The notes beneath the pieces were generated by a model. The model searched no databases. It saw only the letters and a program-made list of their open reading frames with translations, and was not told where the DNA came from. Positions 7,885 to 16,196 of a stretch of 64,000 nt of DNA are shown in pieces (position 1 is the stretch's first letter; every line of letters begins with the position of its first letter). Location of the stretch: assembly GCA_016710075.1 (NCBI GenBank), contig JADJLO010000002.1:1-64000 (forward strand), in the 5' to 3' direction. The translations under genes were made by a program, and so were the position numbers. This DNA is from Acidobacteriota bacterium. GTDB taxonomy: Bacteria > Acidobacteriota > Blastocatellia > RBC074.

Positions 7885-8679
7885 TCAGAACAAGCGGCAT
7901 CGCAGGAAGAGTGAAGGATCCCGTACCATCAGTGCCCGGTGAATCTCATCGGGCTCTGGTGCATTGAGCAGATATTCCTCCGCGACTGCATCTGTGAAGT
8001 CTGCATTGCGTGTGTAGCGGATTTGACTGGTCTTGTCCTGGATTACAGGTTCGAGATCGGCAATCTCGCCTGAACTAATCAAGTCGACAAGGGCGGCATG
8101 AGCTGCCCTCACGGCCTTCATGCCCAACACAAAGGGATCGACAGGTTCCGCGGCAGGCAGCGCGTGGCACAGCATCGGGCCACTGTCGAGCCCCTTGCTC
8201 AGAAGATGAATGGTTGCGCCAACCAGATCCGGGCGCCGGTCATACAACGCCCAGAAGTTACAACTGCTGCCGCGGTAGTACGGCGAAATACCCATGTGAA
8301 TATTGCAAGCACGGCGGCTGACAAGGTGTTCCACAAGGGGGCCCTTGATGTAGCTTGCTCCGAAGATGACGAAGATGTCGGCTTGCAACGAATCATTGAA
8401 GACATCCATCCCAAGCTCGTTAAGGTCTCCCGCCTTCAGAGGCAGCGACCGGACGTTATCCGGCAGGAAACGTGAACGGCCAAATACCTGATGTTCTGCG
8501 GAGATCACCCGGTCGAAATAGCGTTGCATAACCTCGGAACGACGGAAAGTATCGGCGACCTTTCCTGGAAAGAGGGTACTGCACTCCACTACGGCGTAGA
8601 CACGTTCAGCAACCGAGGCTAGGGACTCGATCAAGGCGGTGTGCCGTGGTTGATTGCCGGTAAAAACGGTAATGATCAT
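7885..8679 (-). CDS. formyltransferase-family protein (10-formyl-THF type)
   Basis: A 264-residue protein with the N-terminal formyltransferase fold: MIITVFTGNQPRHTALIES at strand 1, the catalytic N-x-H in ACNIHMGISPYYRGSS, and the catalytic Asp in KGLDSGPML. These three residues are the triad of the methionyl-tRNA/GAR/sugar formyltransferase family. The C-terminal half of tRNA formyltransferases is missing, which favours a sugar-amine formyltransferase. ATG 8679 was chosen because it overlaps the TGA of the deacetylase gene (ATGA), so the two are translationally coupled. The pair would suit N-acyl exchange on an amino sugar of a surface polysaccharide; this is inference. Confidence 0.75.
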   Translation of the reverse strand: MIITVFTGNQPRHTALIESLASVAERVYAVVECSTLFPGKVADTFRRSEVMQRYFDRVISAEHQVFGRSRFLPDNVRSLPLKAGDLNELGMDVFNDSLQADIFVIFGASYIKGPLVEHLVSRRACNIHMGISPYYRGSSCNFWALYDRRPDLVGATIHLLSKGLDSGPMLCHALPAAEPVDPFVLGMKAVRAAHAALVDLISSGEIADLEPVIQDKTSQIRYTRNADFTDAVAEEYLLNAPEPDEIHRALMVRDPSLFLRCRLF

Positions 8680-9620
8680 GCGGCTTTCTCTTCCAGGGCT
8701 CGCATGACATTCGAGTGATCCTCGCGCGGCCACTCCAACTCCGATCGCTCCTCATAGGTGAGGTTGGCACGGAAACCCAGCCGGATACCAAGGCGGCGAA
8801 GTACTTCAAGAGTCGCTGAGTTGTATGAGTTGCAGGGATGAGACATAGACAACGGAGGGCACCCGATGACGCGCGTCAGGATGGAATGGTTGTCGGTGTA
8901 TTCCCGCGTCTGCTCGGCATCTGTCATCCTCACAATTCGAGTGGGATGCGTGTGCGAATGAAGCCCAATAACATGGTTTGTCGCGTGCAAGTCGCGCAAG
9001 GCTGCGGCGTCCATCCATAGATCAGCAGCCAGTTCTTTCAACTCAAGTCCCATCCGTTCAATCATTGAGTCCATGATCCACTGGTAAGCCGCAGGCCCGA
9101 GCACTTCGTCGCGGACAAACCGGAAATGACGGTCATTCTCTGAATAGAAAGCAACATTTTCCAGGTACGTCCGAGGATCGAAGCGCGCATGCGGGTCACG
9201 AAGTCGTTGCGAGTGTTTAATCGTAATTACGGCATCGAAGAAGGCTGCGTAAAAATCGTCCACATCGGCAAAATGAGTTGTTCGAAAATAGCGATAAATT
9301 TCCATTCGCTCCAGACTGCCTTCCAGTATGGAACTGTAGACAAACCAGAACGCTTTGATGCCGAAATCCTCCAGCACCGGCCGGGCAATCTCGTATTGGC
9401 AGCGAAGTCCGTCATCGAAGGTGAAGCAAAGGTCATCAGGCTGAAGCGTATTTTCGAGCGCCCGGCGCATCCATTCCTGGGCCGAGAGGATACGGTCCTG
9501 ACCCAGGAAGCGGATCATCGCCGCCAGCTCGTCTGCTGAAATCGCTCCCTGGCCTCGTGGATGACGATCGTCGCAAAAGTGATGAAACATGATTCCATGT
9601 GCCCGGCTGATATTGATCAT
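8676..9620 (-). CDS. polysaccharide deacetylase (NodB-like)
   Basis: A 314-residue protein of carbohydrate esterase family 4 type. The metal-binding Asp pair is in LCFTFDDGLRCQYE and the His motif in IGLHSHTHPTRI. Later segments such as PLSMSHPCNSYN and LRRLGIRLGFRAN agree with the NodB fold. There is no signal peptide, so it would work on a cytoplasmic precursor such as a nucleotide sugar. ATG 9620 follows GGAGAGGTGATT; the frame start at 9671 has no such site. It is co-transcribed with the formyltransferase gene it overlaps. Confidence 0.78.
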   Translation of the reverse strand: MINISRAHGIMFHHFCDDRHPRGQGAISADELAAMIRFLGQDRILSAQEWMRRALENTLQPDDLCFTFDDGLRCQYEIARPVLEDFGIKAFWFVYSSILEGSLERMEIYRYFRTTHFADVDDFYAAFFDAVITIKHSQRLRDPHARFDPRTYLENVAFYSENDRHFRFVRDEVLGPAAYQWIMDSMIERMGLELKELAADLWMDAAALRDLHATNHVIGLHSHTHPTRIVRMTDAEQTREYTDNHSILTRVIGCPPLSMSHPCNSYNSATLEVLRRLGIRLGFRANLTYEERSELEWPREDHSNVMRALEEKAA

Positions 9621-9966
9621 AATCACCTCTCCATACTCATTCCATATCCGGGTGAATCTGCTATATCTCATCGAGTTCTTACAACTCAGAGACTTCTTCT
9701 AAACGGACTCGGCAATGCTCCGTCCAATCCTATCTGCATTTTTCACCAATCACCGGATCTTGCTTCAGAAGATAAACTCAGACAGTATTTCCTCTTTCTG
9801 CAAAACGTCAAGAACATTCCTCGCTGCCTCGCTATTTGATTTCCGATACCTGCAACTTCAACAATCAGATCCCCATCTGCTGTTTTTGACAAACAGTCGG
9901 CAAATAGACGATAAACTAAATCCCTGCTGACAATCATCATGCGAAAGGAGGATTCTAAATCATTAG
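9621..9966. other. intergenic region with no feature seen
   Basis: About 345 bases between the divergent deacetylase and MmcQ-like genes. It is AT-richer than its flanks and has no convincing frame, hairpin or repeat. AAAGGAGG at 9944-9951 resembles a ribosome site but lies about 15 bases before ATG 9967, further than usual. Confidence 0.4.
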
Positions 9967-10353
9967 ATGAGCGAAAAACATTTGAAGCGGGTGCGCCGTA
10001 TCTGTGGCGCCCTGCCTGAGACCACGGAAAAGCTCTCACACGGAGCCCCGACCTTTTTTGTACAAAAAAAGGTATATGCAATCTTCTCTGACAACCATCA
10101 CAACGACGGTCATATTTCAGTATTGTTGCCTGCGCCGCCCGGATTCCAGGCAGTTTTGATCGAAGACTCGCCGGAAAAATTCTACAAGCCTCCTTATGTT
10201 GGAGTGCGAGGCTGGGTTGGAGTCGAACTCGGTTGCGTCAGCGATGAAGAGCTGGCATCGCACATACACCAGGCATGGCGACTGATTGCATCAAAGAAAT
10301 TACAGAAAGCTTTTGATGAATCAAAGTGTGGGGGTGGGGGGGGTGAATCATAA
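9967..10353 (+). CDS. MmcQ/YjbR-family protein
   Basis: A 128-residue protein matching the MmcQ/YjbR family (CyaY-like fold, cytoplasmic, function uncertain). It begins KRVRRICGALPETTEKLSHG with FFVQKKVYAIFSDNHH next, then YKPPYVGVRGWVGVEL and a final helix ELASHIHQAWRLIASKKL. The C-terminus is odd: a run of G bases at 10330-10343 encodes CGGGGGES before the stop. That tract may be slip-prone and the true C-terminus could differ. The alkA-like gene follows closely. Confidence 0.78.
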   Translation: MSEKHLKRVRRICGALPETTEKLSHGAPTFFVQKKVYAIFSDNHHNDGHISVLLPAPPGFQAVLIEDSPEKFYKPPYVGVRGWVGVELGCVSDEELASHIHQAWRLIASKKLQKAFDESKCGGGGGES

Positions 10354-10421
10354 AGCATCAACAGCCCATTGACTTCTCAACCAGACAACTCGACAGGCGA
10401 ACGCTGCTTCGTGCTGTAAAG

Positions 10422-11012
10422 GTGCTTGGAGCTCAGGATCAGGATTTAGGAAAGATCGTGTCCTTGTATGGGCCTCCACCTCTTTGGAAGCGGGAAGAAG
10501 GATTTCATACTCTGATCCATATCATCCTGGAGCAACAGGTTTCGCTGGCATCTGCGAAAGCCGCCTATGAACGACTCGTTGAAGCCTTACGAGTTTTGAC
10601 TCCCGAGAATTTTCTCAATCTCGATGATGAGGAATTGAAGGCCATTGGATTCAGCCGTCAAAAAACACGTTACGGTCGTAATCTTGCAGAAGCGGTCATT
10701 CAAGGTGCGCTCGATCCGGAGAGTCTGGGAACACTTAAAGATGCCGAGGTGAGGTCGCGGTTGATGAGTCTCAAGGGGATAGGCGCCTGGACCGCCGATA
10801 TCTATCTTTTGATGGCGCTTGGGCGCCCTGATATCTGGCCCACCGGTGATTTGGCTCTCGCAGTCGCAGTTCAACAACTGAAACAGATGTCTCATCGGCC
10901 AACAACACAGGCACTGGCTGATCTGAGCGAAGATTGGCGCCCCTGGCGCGCGGTTGCAGCAAGAATTCTCTGGCATTTCTATTTAAGCGTGACACCCCGG
11001 AAGTCGACCTGA
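10422..11012 (+). CDS. DNA-3-methyladenine glycosylase II-like (HhH-GPD)
   Basis: A base-excision glycosylase of the HhH-GPD superfamily (AlkA branch). It shows IILEQQVSLASAKAAYERL, the helix-hairpin-helix LMSLKGIGAWTADIYLLMAL and the catalytic Asp in WPTGDLALAVAVQ. The start is uncertain: GTG 10422 gives 196 residues, but the same frame is open back to 10347 and reads a plausible FSTRQLDRRTLLRAVKV before it, with only rare start codons (ATT, ATC) there. It removes alkylated purines. It lacks the N-terminal beta domain of E. coli AlkA, as many short bacterial homologues do. Confidence 0.85.
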   Translation: MLGAQDQDLGKIVSLYGPPPLWKREEGFHTLIHIILEQQVSLASAKAAYERLVEALRVLTPENFLNLDDEELKAIGFSRQKTRYGRNLAEAVIQGALDPESLGTLKDAEVRSRLMSLKGIGAWTADIYLLMALGRPDIWPTGDLALAVAVQQLKQMSHRPTTQALADLSEDWRPWRAVAARILWHFYLSVTPRKST

Positions 11013-11055
11013 CATTCATGGCAACTCGACCCATACCTCCAACTGTTGATTTGAT

Positions 11056-11652
11056 ATGCAAGTAACATTCTTTACCTCACCAAAGGATTTTCGTTATTGG
11101 CTGGAATGCAATCATTCTGATTTTGTTGAGCTATGGGTAGGGTATTACAAAAAAGGATCAGGGAAGCCAGGTATCACCTGGCCGGAATCCGTTGATCAAG
11201 CGCTATGTTTCGGCTGGATAGATGGATTACGAAAAAGCCTGAATGGAGATAGTTATGCAATTCGCTTTTCCCCAAGAAAAGGCGGAAGTGTTTGGAGTGC
11301 AGTCAATATCACTCGAGCCAAAGAGCTGATAGATCAAGGGCTCATGACTCCTGCGGGGATGGATGCTTTCGAGGTGCGAAAGGAAAACAGATCAGGCATA
11401 TATTCATATGAACAGCGAAGTGTTGATCTCCCGGAAACATATGCAAAGAAGTTCAAGTTAATCAAAAATGCCTGGGAGTATTATCAATCGCAGCCGGCCT
11501 CGTATCGAAAAGCGGCGAACTGGTGGGTAGTGAGCGCAAAAAAAGAAGAGACACGAGCCACGCGACTTCAAAAACTAATAGAATGTTCAGGCGAAGAGAA
11601 AAGGGTCCCTCAGTTTACCAGTCCTAATAAGAAGAAGGAGGATCGAAATTGA
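11056..11652 (+). CDS. YdeI/OmdA-family protein
   Basis: A 198-residue protein matching the YdeI/OmpD-associated family: FRYWLECNHSDFVELWVGYYKKGSG, the signature WPESVDQALCFGWIDGLR, FSPRKGGSVWSAVNITRAKEL, and a C-terminal helical segment with KAANWWVVSAKKEETRATRLQKL. The family is cytoplasmic and its function is unclear; it has been linked with cell-envelope stress. Its stop overlaps the start of the acetyltransferase gene, so the two are coupled. Confidence 0.85.
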   Translation: MQVTFFTSPKDFRYWLECNHSDFVELWVGYYKKGSGKPGITWPESVDQALCFGWIDGLRKSLNGDSYAIRFSPRKGGSVWSAVNITRAKELIDQGLMTPAGMDAFEVRKENRSGIYSYEQRSVDLPETYAKKFKLIKNAWEYYQSQPASYRKAANWWVVSAKKEETRATRLQKLIECSGEEKRVPQFTSPNKKKEDRN

Positions 11653-12158
11653 AGGTTCTCGAAACCGAGAGACTTGTTCTTCGTCAGTTATCGTTTGATG
11701 ATGCCGAATTCATCGTGACCCTGTTGAACGATCCGTCTTTTCTTCAAAATATCGGTGACAAAGGCGTTCGAACAAACGCCGATGCATGCTCCTACCTTTC
11801 GAATGGACAGATTGCCAGTTACGCGCGATTCGGTTTCGGCCTTTACCTGGTCGAGTTAAAAGATTCTGGCGACTCAATTGGAATCTGCGGGTTGTTAAAA
11901 AGAGATGAACTGGACGATGTCGATATCGGTTTTGCTATTCTGCCGAAATATTGGTCGAAAGGATATGCCGTCGAGGCCGCGTTGGCTGTATTGGGATACG
12001 CACGGAAGGCGATCGAGTTGAATCGCATCGTGGCCATAGCCAAGCCTGACAATGCAGGGTCAATCCGCGTCCTTGAAAAGATCGGGTTCAGATTTGAAAA
12101 ATTGATAAAGCTCTCGGATGAAGGTCATGAGCTGAAGCTATTCGCATCTGAAGTCTGA
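11649..12158 (+). CDS. GNAT N-acetyltransferase (RimJ/RimL-like)
   Basis: A 169-residue protein with the GNAT fold: LETERLVLRQLSFDDAEFIVTLLNDPSFLQNIG at the N-terminus, VDIGFAILPKYWSKGYAVEAALAVLGYA around the acetyl-CoA-binding loop, and NRIVAIAKPDNAGSIRVLEKIGF at the C-terminus. This layout is that of the RimJ/RimL group, which acetylates protein N-termini or small amines. Translation begins at TTG 11649, overlapping the upstream stop by TTGA. Confidence 0.85.
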   Translation: MKVLETERLVLRQLSFDDAEFIVTLLNDPSFLQNIGDKGVRTNADACSYLSNGQIASYARFGFGLYLVELKDSGDSIGICGLLKRDELDDVDIGFAILPKYWSKGYAVEAALAVLGYARKAIELNRIVAIAKPDNAGSIRVLEKIGFRFEKLIKLSDEGHELKLFASEV

Positions 12159-12209
12159 CCCGGTAATATGTCTCGCGTATACAAGCTTGAAAGCTGATGG
12201 AATTTTAGG

Positions 12210-12689
12210 ATGATCAGATTCGAAGAGGGAAACAATTGTTTCAATTATCGCGTGGCCGGAATTGCCGTGCATGAGAACTCTGTTCTTTTACACAAGAGCG
12301 TAAACGATGATTTCTGGTCATTCCCGGGCGGCAGAGCGGAATTTGGAGAGCCCGCCGAGCAGACGCTTAAGCGAGAGATGAGAGAAGAGATCGGTGCTGA
12401 AATCGAAGTTATCAGGCTGCTCTGGTTCGCCGAAAATTTCTTCACATATGATGGATATAGATATCACGAAATCGGCCTCTATTTCCTCATGAAATTGCCG
12501 GCGACAAGCAGGTATCACGTTCATTCCGGCCCGATGCCGTGTGACGAGGAAGGGTCGAATCTGATATTTCAATGGTTTCCATTGAAGCAAGATGTGCTAG
12601 CCAGCCTGCCATTGCTGCCGTCATTTTTGCAAACGAGGCTTCACGCGCTTCCGGAATCGGTGCAGCACGTGATTCAATATGATGAGTAG
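12210..12689 (+). CDS. NUDIX hydrolase
   Basis: A 159-residue protein with a complete Nudix box, GRAEFGEPAEQTLKREMREE followed by IGAE, fitting the GX5EX7REUXEEXGU pattern. The N-terminal strand FNYRVAGIAVHENSVLLHK and the Trp-rich WSFPGG are typical of the ADP-ribose/NTP pyrophosphatase branch. Specificity cannot be read from the sequence. It is the last of a plus-strand series that starts at 9967 and ends about 20 bases from the convergent enolase-family gene. Confidence 0.88.
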   Translation: MIRFEEGNNCFNYRVAGIAVHENSVLLHKSVNDDFWSFPGGRAEFGEPAEQTLKREMREEIGAEIEVIRLLWFAENFFTYDGYRYHEIGLYFLMKLPATSRYHVHSGPMPCDEEGSNLIFQWFPLKQDVLASLPLLPSFLQTRLHALPESVQHVIQYDE

Positions 12690-12710
12690 CCCGAAGCAAA
12701 AGCCGGAAAA

Positions 12711-13820
12711 TCAAGTGGCGTCAACAATGAGTACCGGTTTACCCAGCACTTCCATTCTCGGCTTGATGCCGAGGCCGGGCATCTCAGATGCAGCCATGCG
12801 ACCGTTGACGCGCTGCGGAGCTCCTTCGGCGATACTTTGAGTAACGTAGCTGTTGAAATCGGTGCTGGTGAAGAGAAACTCAGGCGGAGTGCTGTGAGCC
12901 AGATGCGCAATGGCAGCGGTGATGATGTCGCCGCCCCAGCTGTCTTCTATAGTCATCGCAATGCCGAGCGAGACGCACAGATCGCGAGCCTGGCGAGCCC
13001 TGGTCAATCCGCCGAACTTGCTGATCTTGATATTCACCACATCCATAGCCAGATCCGACTTGCCTCGCACCAGCATATCGATGCTGTCGACTACTTCATC
13101 CAGCACGAACGGATGATCGGTGTTGCGGCGCACGGCGAGGCACTCCTCATAGCTGTAACAGGGTTGTTCGATGTACACATCAACATCGTGCACGGCGCGG
13201 ACGACGCGCATGGCTTCGTGCTGAGTCCAGCCGGTGTTGGCATCGGCCACCAGCCGATCGCCCGGCTGCAATACGGCGCGCACAGCGCGGATACGTTCGA
13301 TGTCAACGTCGGGATCACCGCCTACCTTTAGCTGGAAGCGGCGATATCCTTCTGCGCGATAGCCCGCAACGCTATTAGCCATCGCCTCGGGCGATTCCTG
13401 TGAAATCGCGCGATAGAGCACGAAATCGTCGCCGTAACGCCCTCCAAGCAGCACGCATACCGGCTGGCCTGAAACCTGGCCAAGAATATCCCAGCACGCC
13501 ATATCGACTGCGGACTTGACGTATGGATGGCCTTTCATCGCGGCATCCATGCGGCGGTTGAGCCTGTTGAGTTCCAGCGGATTCTCGCCGATCAATTGCG
13601 GCGCAAGTTCCGCCAGTCCAGCACGAACTCCGCTGGCGTAGGCCGCGAGGTACGCCGGCCCGAGCGGGCAGACTTCTCCCCAGCCGGTAACGCCGGCATC
13701 GGTTTCAACTGCAACGACTGTGCTGTCAAAGACGGTGACGGATTTGCCGCCCGACCATTTGTAACCGCCTTCGTGCAGCGGCAAATCCACCTGATAAGCA
13801 GTAATACGAGTAATTTTCAT
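12711..13820 (-). CDS. enolase-superfamily enzyme, mandelate racemase/MLE type (cis-3-hydroxyproline dehydratase-like?)
   Basis: A 369-residue two-domain enzyme. The capping domain starts MKITRITAYQVDLPLHEGGY. The barrel carries LKVGGD with one catalytic Lys, metal ligands in LVADANTGW, YIEQPC and FVLDEVVD, and the second Lys in IKISKFGGLTRA. These features put it in the muconate-lactonising subgroup. The HEGGYKWSGGKSV loop recalls the cis-3-hydroxy-L-proline dehydratase/hydroxyproline-betaine epimerase enzymes, but this is from memory. Start 13820 removes an unlikely extension that would overlap the upstream gene. It lies 60 bases downstream of a prolidase-type peptidase, which fits proline or hydroxyproline use. 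Confidence 0.75.
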   Translation of the reverse strand: MKITRITAYQVDLPLHEGGYKWSGGKSVTVFDSTVVAVETDAGVTGWGEVCPLGPAYLAAYASGVRAGLAELAPQLIGENPLELNRLNRRMDAAMKGHPYVKSAVDMACWDILGQVSGQPVCVLLGGRYGDDFVLYRAISQESPEAMANSVAGYRAEGYRRFQLKVGGDPDVDIERIRAVRAVLQPGDRLVADANTGWTQHEAMRVVRAVHDVDVYIEQPCYSYEECLAVRRNTDHPFVLDEVVDSIDMLVRGKSDLAMDVVNIKISKFGGLTRARQARDLCVSLGIAMTIEDSWGGDIITAAIAHLAHSTPPEFLFTSTDFNSYVTQSIAEGAPQRVNGRMAASEMPGLGIKPRMEVLGKPVLIVDAT

Positions 13821-13879
13821 AAGATTCAAAAGCTCAATGTAAAAACAAAAATAATAACGCGAAGGCCGGATGGCCTTGA

Positions 13880-15346
13880 TCACGGTTGTTTTCGCTGGCG
13901 CAACTCCTGCTCGGAGACGGGTGGAAACTTTTGCAGGATTCCTCCCTGACCGACCAGCTTTTCGAGGTCGTTCAGCTCAGTTGGCAGAAAGTCGGTGAAG
14001 TTCTCGTATCCGTTCTGAGTGATCACGATTACGTCTTCGTAGCGGAAATAAAGGTTCTCTTCCGGCACCCACAATTGCGGATCGATCGAGAAGACATGGC
14101 CGGGTTTGAGTACGTCCTGGTTGTATGGCCCGTCATCGTGAACCGCCAATCCGACGGGATGGGAGAAAACTCCACCGCCGGTGGTTACCAGCTTGCGGGC
14201 GGCCGCTTCGTACACGGGTTTTGAAAACTTTGTTCGCTTGAAAACCTCCTCCATCGCCGTGGCGGCTTCGCTCATTATCGATTTAGCCGTCACGCCCGGA
14301 CGGATGCGCTTCATAATCGCGTTGCGATATTCGAGCACGAACTGCAGCAGCTCACGCTGTACTGGCGCATACTTCCCGTTGATAGGCCACATACGAGCAA
14401 CGTCACTGGTGTAATAGCCGTAGTCGGGCGCATAGTCCATCAGGATCAGATCGCCATCTTTGAGCTGGCTGTTGTTGCGGTAGTAATGTGCGTTCCAGAT
14501 GTTGGCTGTCCCGGAAGCGGTTATTGAACGATAGCCTTCAAGCCGTGACCCGTTGATCAGATACACATAACGCGCCGCGCCGTCGAGTTGATATTCGAAC
14601 AATCCCGGTTTTGTGCTCCTGATCGCTTCAAGAATTCCCATCCCGGCCAATTGAGAAGCACGTCGAATCAGTGCAATCTCGCGTGGACTTTTCACACTGC
14701 GCATCTGGTCAATCAGAGTTGTCAGGTCTCGCACATCCGCGCGAGGAAAACGCGTGCGGAGCAGTTGGATGAATTGCGCTTCACGCGATACCCGCCCGTC
14801 CCAGTAATCAGCCGCAATGCCGGCGTTCGCAGTCTGAAGTTCATAACGGCTTTGAGCGCTGCCTTCGGCGGGTGTGAACAGCGCGTAGATCGCCGGCGCA
14901 GGCCGACCCAGCAATTTGCCCATCCAGTCATTGGTCATGGCTTCGGTGCTCAAAACTGCATCGGCCCCGGTCAACTGTTTCGCCAGATCGGCATCGGCCG
15001 CTGAGAGAACCCGCCCCTCCGATCTTTCCAGAGCCTCGTTGCGCGGTGGCAGCAGGAGCGTCACTTTACGGCTGCGGCCGTCAAGCAGCAGATACGAGTG
15101 CGGCGTCTCAACCCCGCACAGATAATAAAACTCGTTTGACTGGCGCGGGAAGTTGAAGCCGTTAGTTAAAGGCGCGCCTTGCACGATCGCAATAGCGTTG
15201 TTGCCGATCCCGTCCAATAGCTTCTGCCATCGAGCTTTGAACTCCTCAGGCGGAAAATTGTTTTGATAAAAGACGGGGCTTTGAGCCTGCGCCATAAATG
15301 GAATTACCAACAATAGAGTCATTAACCACCAACGGCATTTGTTCAT
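13880..15346 (-). CDS. Xaa-Pro aminopeptidase/prolidase-like M24B peptidase, exported
   Basis: A 488-residue protein with a signal peptide (WWLMTLLLVIPFMAQAQ) and the two domains of aminopeptidase P. The creatinase N-domain includes FYYLCGVETPHSYLLLD. The pita-bread catalytic domain has metal-ligand segments ILMDYAPDYGYYTSDVAR, GLAVHDDG, FSIDPQLW and FRYEDVIVIT. The usual Glu in the fourth block is here Asp or displaced (SIDPQ), which is worth noting. It should cut Xaa-Pro bonds of peptides in the periplasm. The enolase-family gene follows on the same strand. Confidence 0.87.
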   Translation of the reverse strand: MNKCRWWLMTLLLVIPFMAQAQSPVFYQNNFPPEEFKARWQKLLDGIGNNAIAIVQGAPLTNGFNFPRQSNEFYYLCGVETPHSYLLLDGRSRKVTLLLPPRNEALERSEGRVLSAADADLAKQLTGADAVLSTEAMTNDWMGKLLGRPAPAIYALFTPAEGSAQSRYELQTANAGIAADYWDGRVSREAQFIQLLRTRFPRADVRDLTTLIDQMRSVKSPREIALIRRASQLAGMGILEAIRSTKPGLFEYQLDGAARYVYLINGSRLEGYRSITASGTANIWNAHYYRNNSQLKDGDLILMDYAPDYGYYTSDVARMWPINGKYAPVQRELLQFVLEYRNAIMKRIRPGVTAKSIMSEAATAMEEVFKRTKFSKPVYEAAARKLVTTGGGVFSHPVGLAVHDDGPYNQDVLKPGHVFSIDPQLWVPEENLYFRYEDVIVITQNGYENFTDFLPTELNDLEKLVGQGGILQKFPPVSEQELRQRKQP

Positions 15347-15493
15347 CTTGAACTCCTTTTCCGTATTCTATTTACGAGATAAAGTAGAACCCATTTACGA
15401 GAATAGACGCGATTACATATTGTTTTCACGGAATATTCAAGATCGGCTTTTTAGCGGGTGCAAATTTGTTTCATTGATATTTTGGAATGGTCG

Positions 15494-15543
15494 AAAAACG
15501 AGCGGGAGCGCAGGCGGGACGCCTGCGTACCCGCTCGTTTTTT
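15494..15543. repeat. nested GC-rich hairpin (REP-like)
   Basis: Outer arms AAAAACGAGCGGG and CCCGCTCGTTTTT enclose an inner hairpin CGCAGGCG-GGA-CGCCTGCG. It lies in the roughly 290-base gap between divergent genes 13880-15346 (-) and 15641-16183 (+), so it is unlikely to be only a terminator. This kind of CGCAGGCG..CGCCTGCG element recurs in many bacterial genomes. Confidence 0.8.
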
Positions 15544-15640
15544 GATTCTGTAAAGGGGGATCCTGAATAGACCTTTTCTCGAATTCACTCTTGAATGATA
15601 ATGCATATCTCTCAGCGAATTTGGAGGTGAAAAAGGAAAA

Positions 15641-16183
15641 ATGGATGCGTTTCCCAAACATACAAAATCGTTTATTGAATGGACTCAGCCTAAAAGTCTT
15701 GAACAATTTTATGAGCTCAGGTCTGGAGATAGCCTGATTGGAACTCTTGCGTTCAGATCGTCGTTTGGAACATTGGCGGTGGCTGAGACTGCGGATGAAA
15801 AATGGACTTTCAAGAGAGTGGGCTTTCTGAATCCCCGTGTGACCATTCGAGTAGATGGAAATCTGCAGGATATGGCTGTATTTCAGCCCAAATTGTGGGG
15901 TGGAGGAGTGGTTCACTTTACTGATCGAAGAACATATACCTGGAAGCCTGCGAATTTCTGGCAAACTCAATGGGCATTCATCGATAGGCAGGAAAAAGAA
16001 GTCATTATTTTCAGGAAGGGAGTAAAAGAAGAGAAGTTGTCGGATATTTTTAAAACCCAGGTAACGGTGGAAATAAACCCGTCAGTGTTGCCTGGGCCCG
16101 CCCCGACTGTTTTGGTTCCTTTCGGACTGTATCTCATGATTCTTCAGCAGCAGGATGCCGCAGCGACTGCTGCGGTGTCTTGA
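15641..16183 (+). CDS. conserved protein, tubby/scramblase-like fold?
   Basis: A 180-residue protein made mainly of alternating strands: FIEWTQPKSLEQFYELRSGD, LIGTLAFRSSFGTLAVAE, WTFKRVGFLNPRVTIRV, HFTDRRTYTWKP, then two strands ending in a short hydrophobic helix (VLVPFGLYLMILQQQDAA). The pattern is reminiscent of the LURP-one/tubby C-terminal-like barrel, where a final hydrophobic helix runs through a 12-strand barrel, but I cannot confirm it. ATG 15641 follows AAAAAGGAAAA. The next gene begins 14 bases downstream. Confidence 0.5.
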   Translation: MDAFPKHTKSFIEWTQPKSLEQFYELRSGDSLIGTLAFRSSFGTLAVAETADEKWTFKRVGFLNPRVTIRVDGNLQDMAVFQPKLWGGGVVHFTDRRTYTWKPANFWQTQWAFIDRQEKEVIIFRKGVKEEKLSDIFKTQVTVEINPSVLPGPAPTVLVPFGLYLMILQQQDAAATAAVS

Positions 16184-16196
16184 CCCAGGATGTTTC

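Noticed and set aside
10330..10353. G-run at the end of the MmcQ-like gene as a phase-variation switch
   Set aside because: It affects only the last residues, so a switch would change little; sequencing uncertainty is the simpler explanation.
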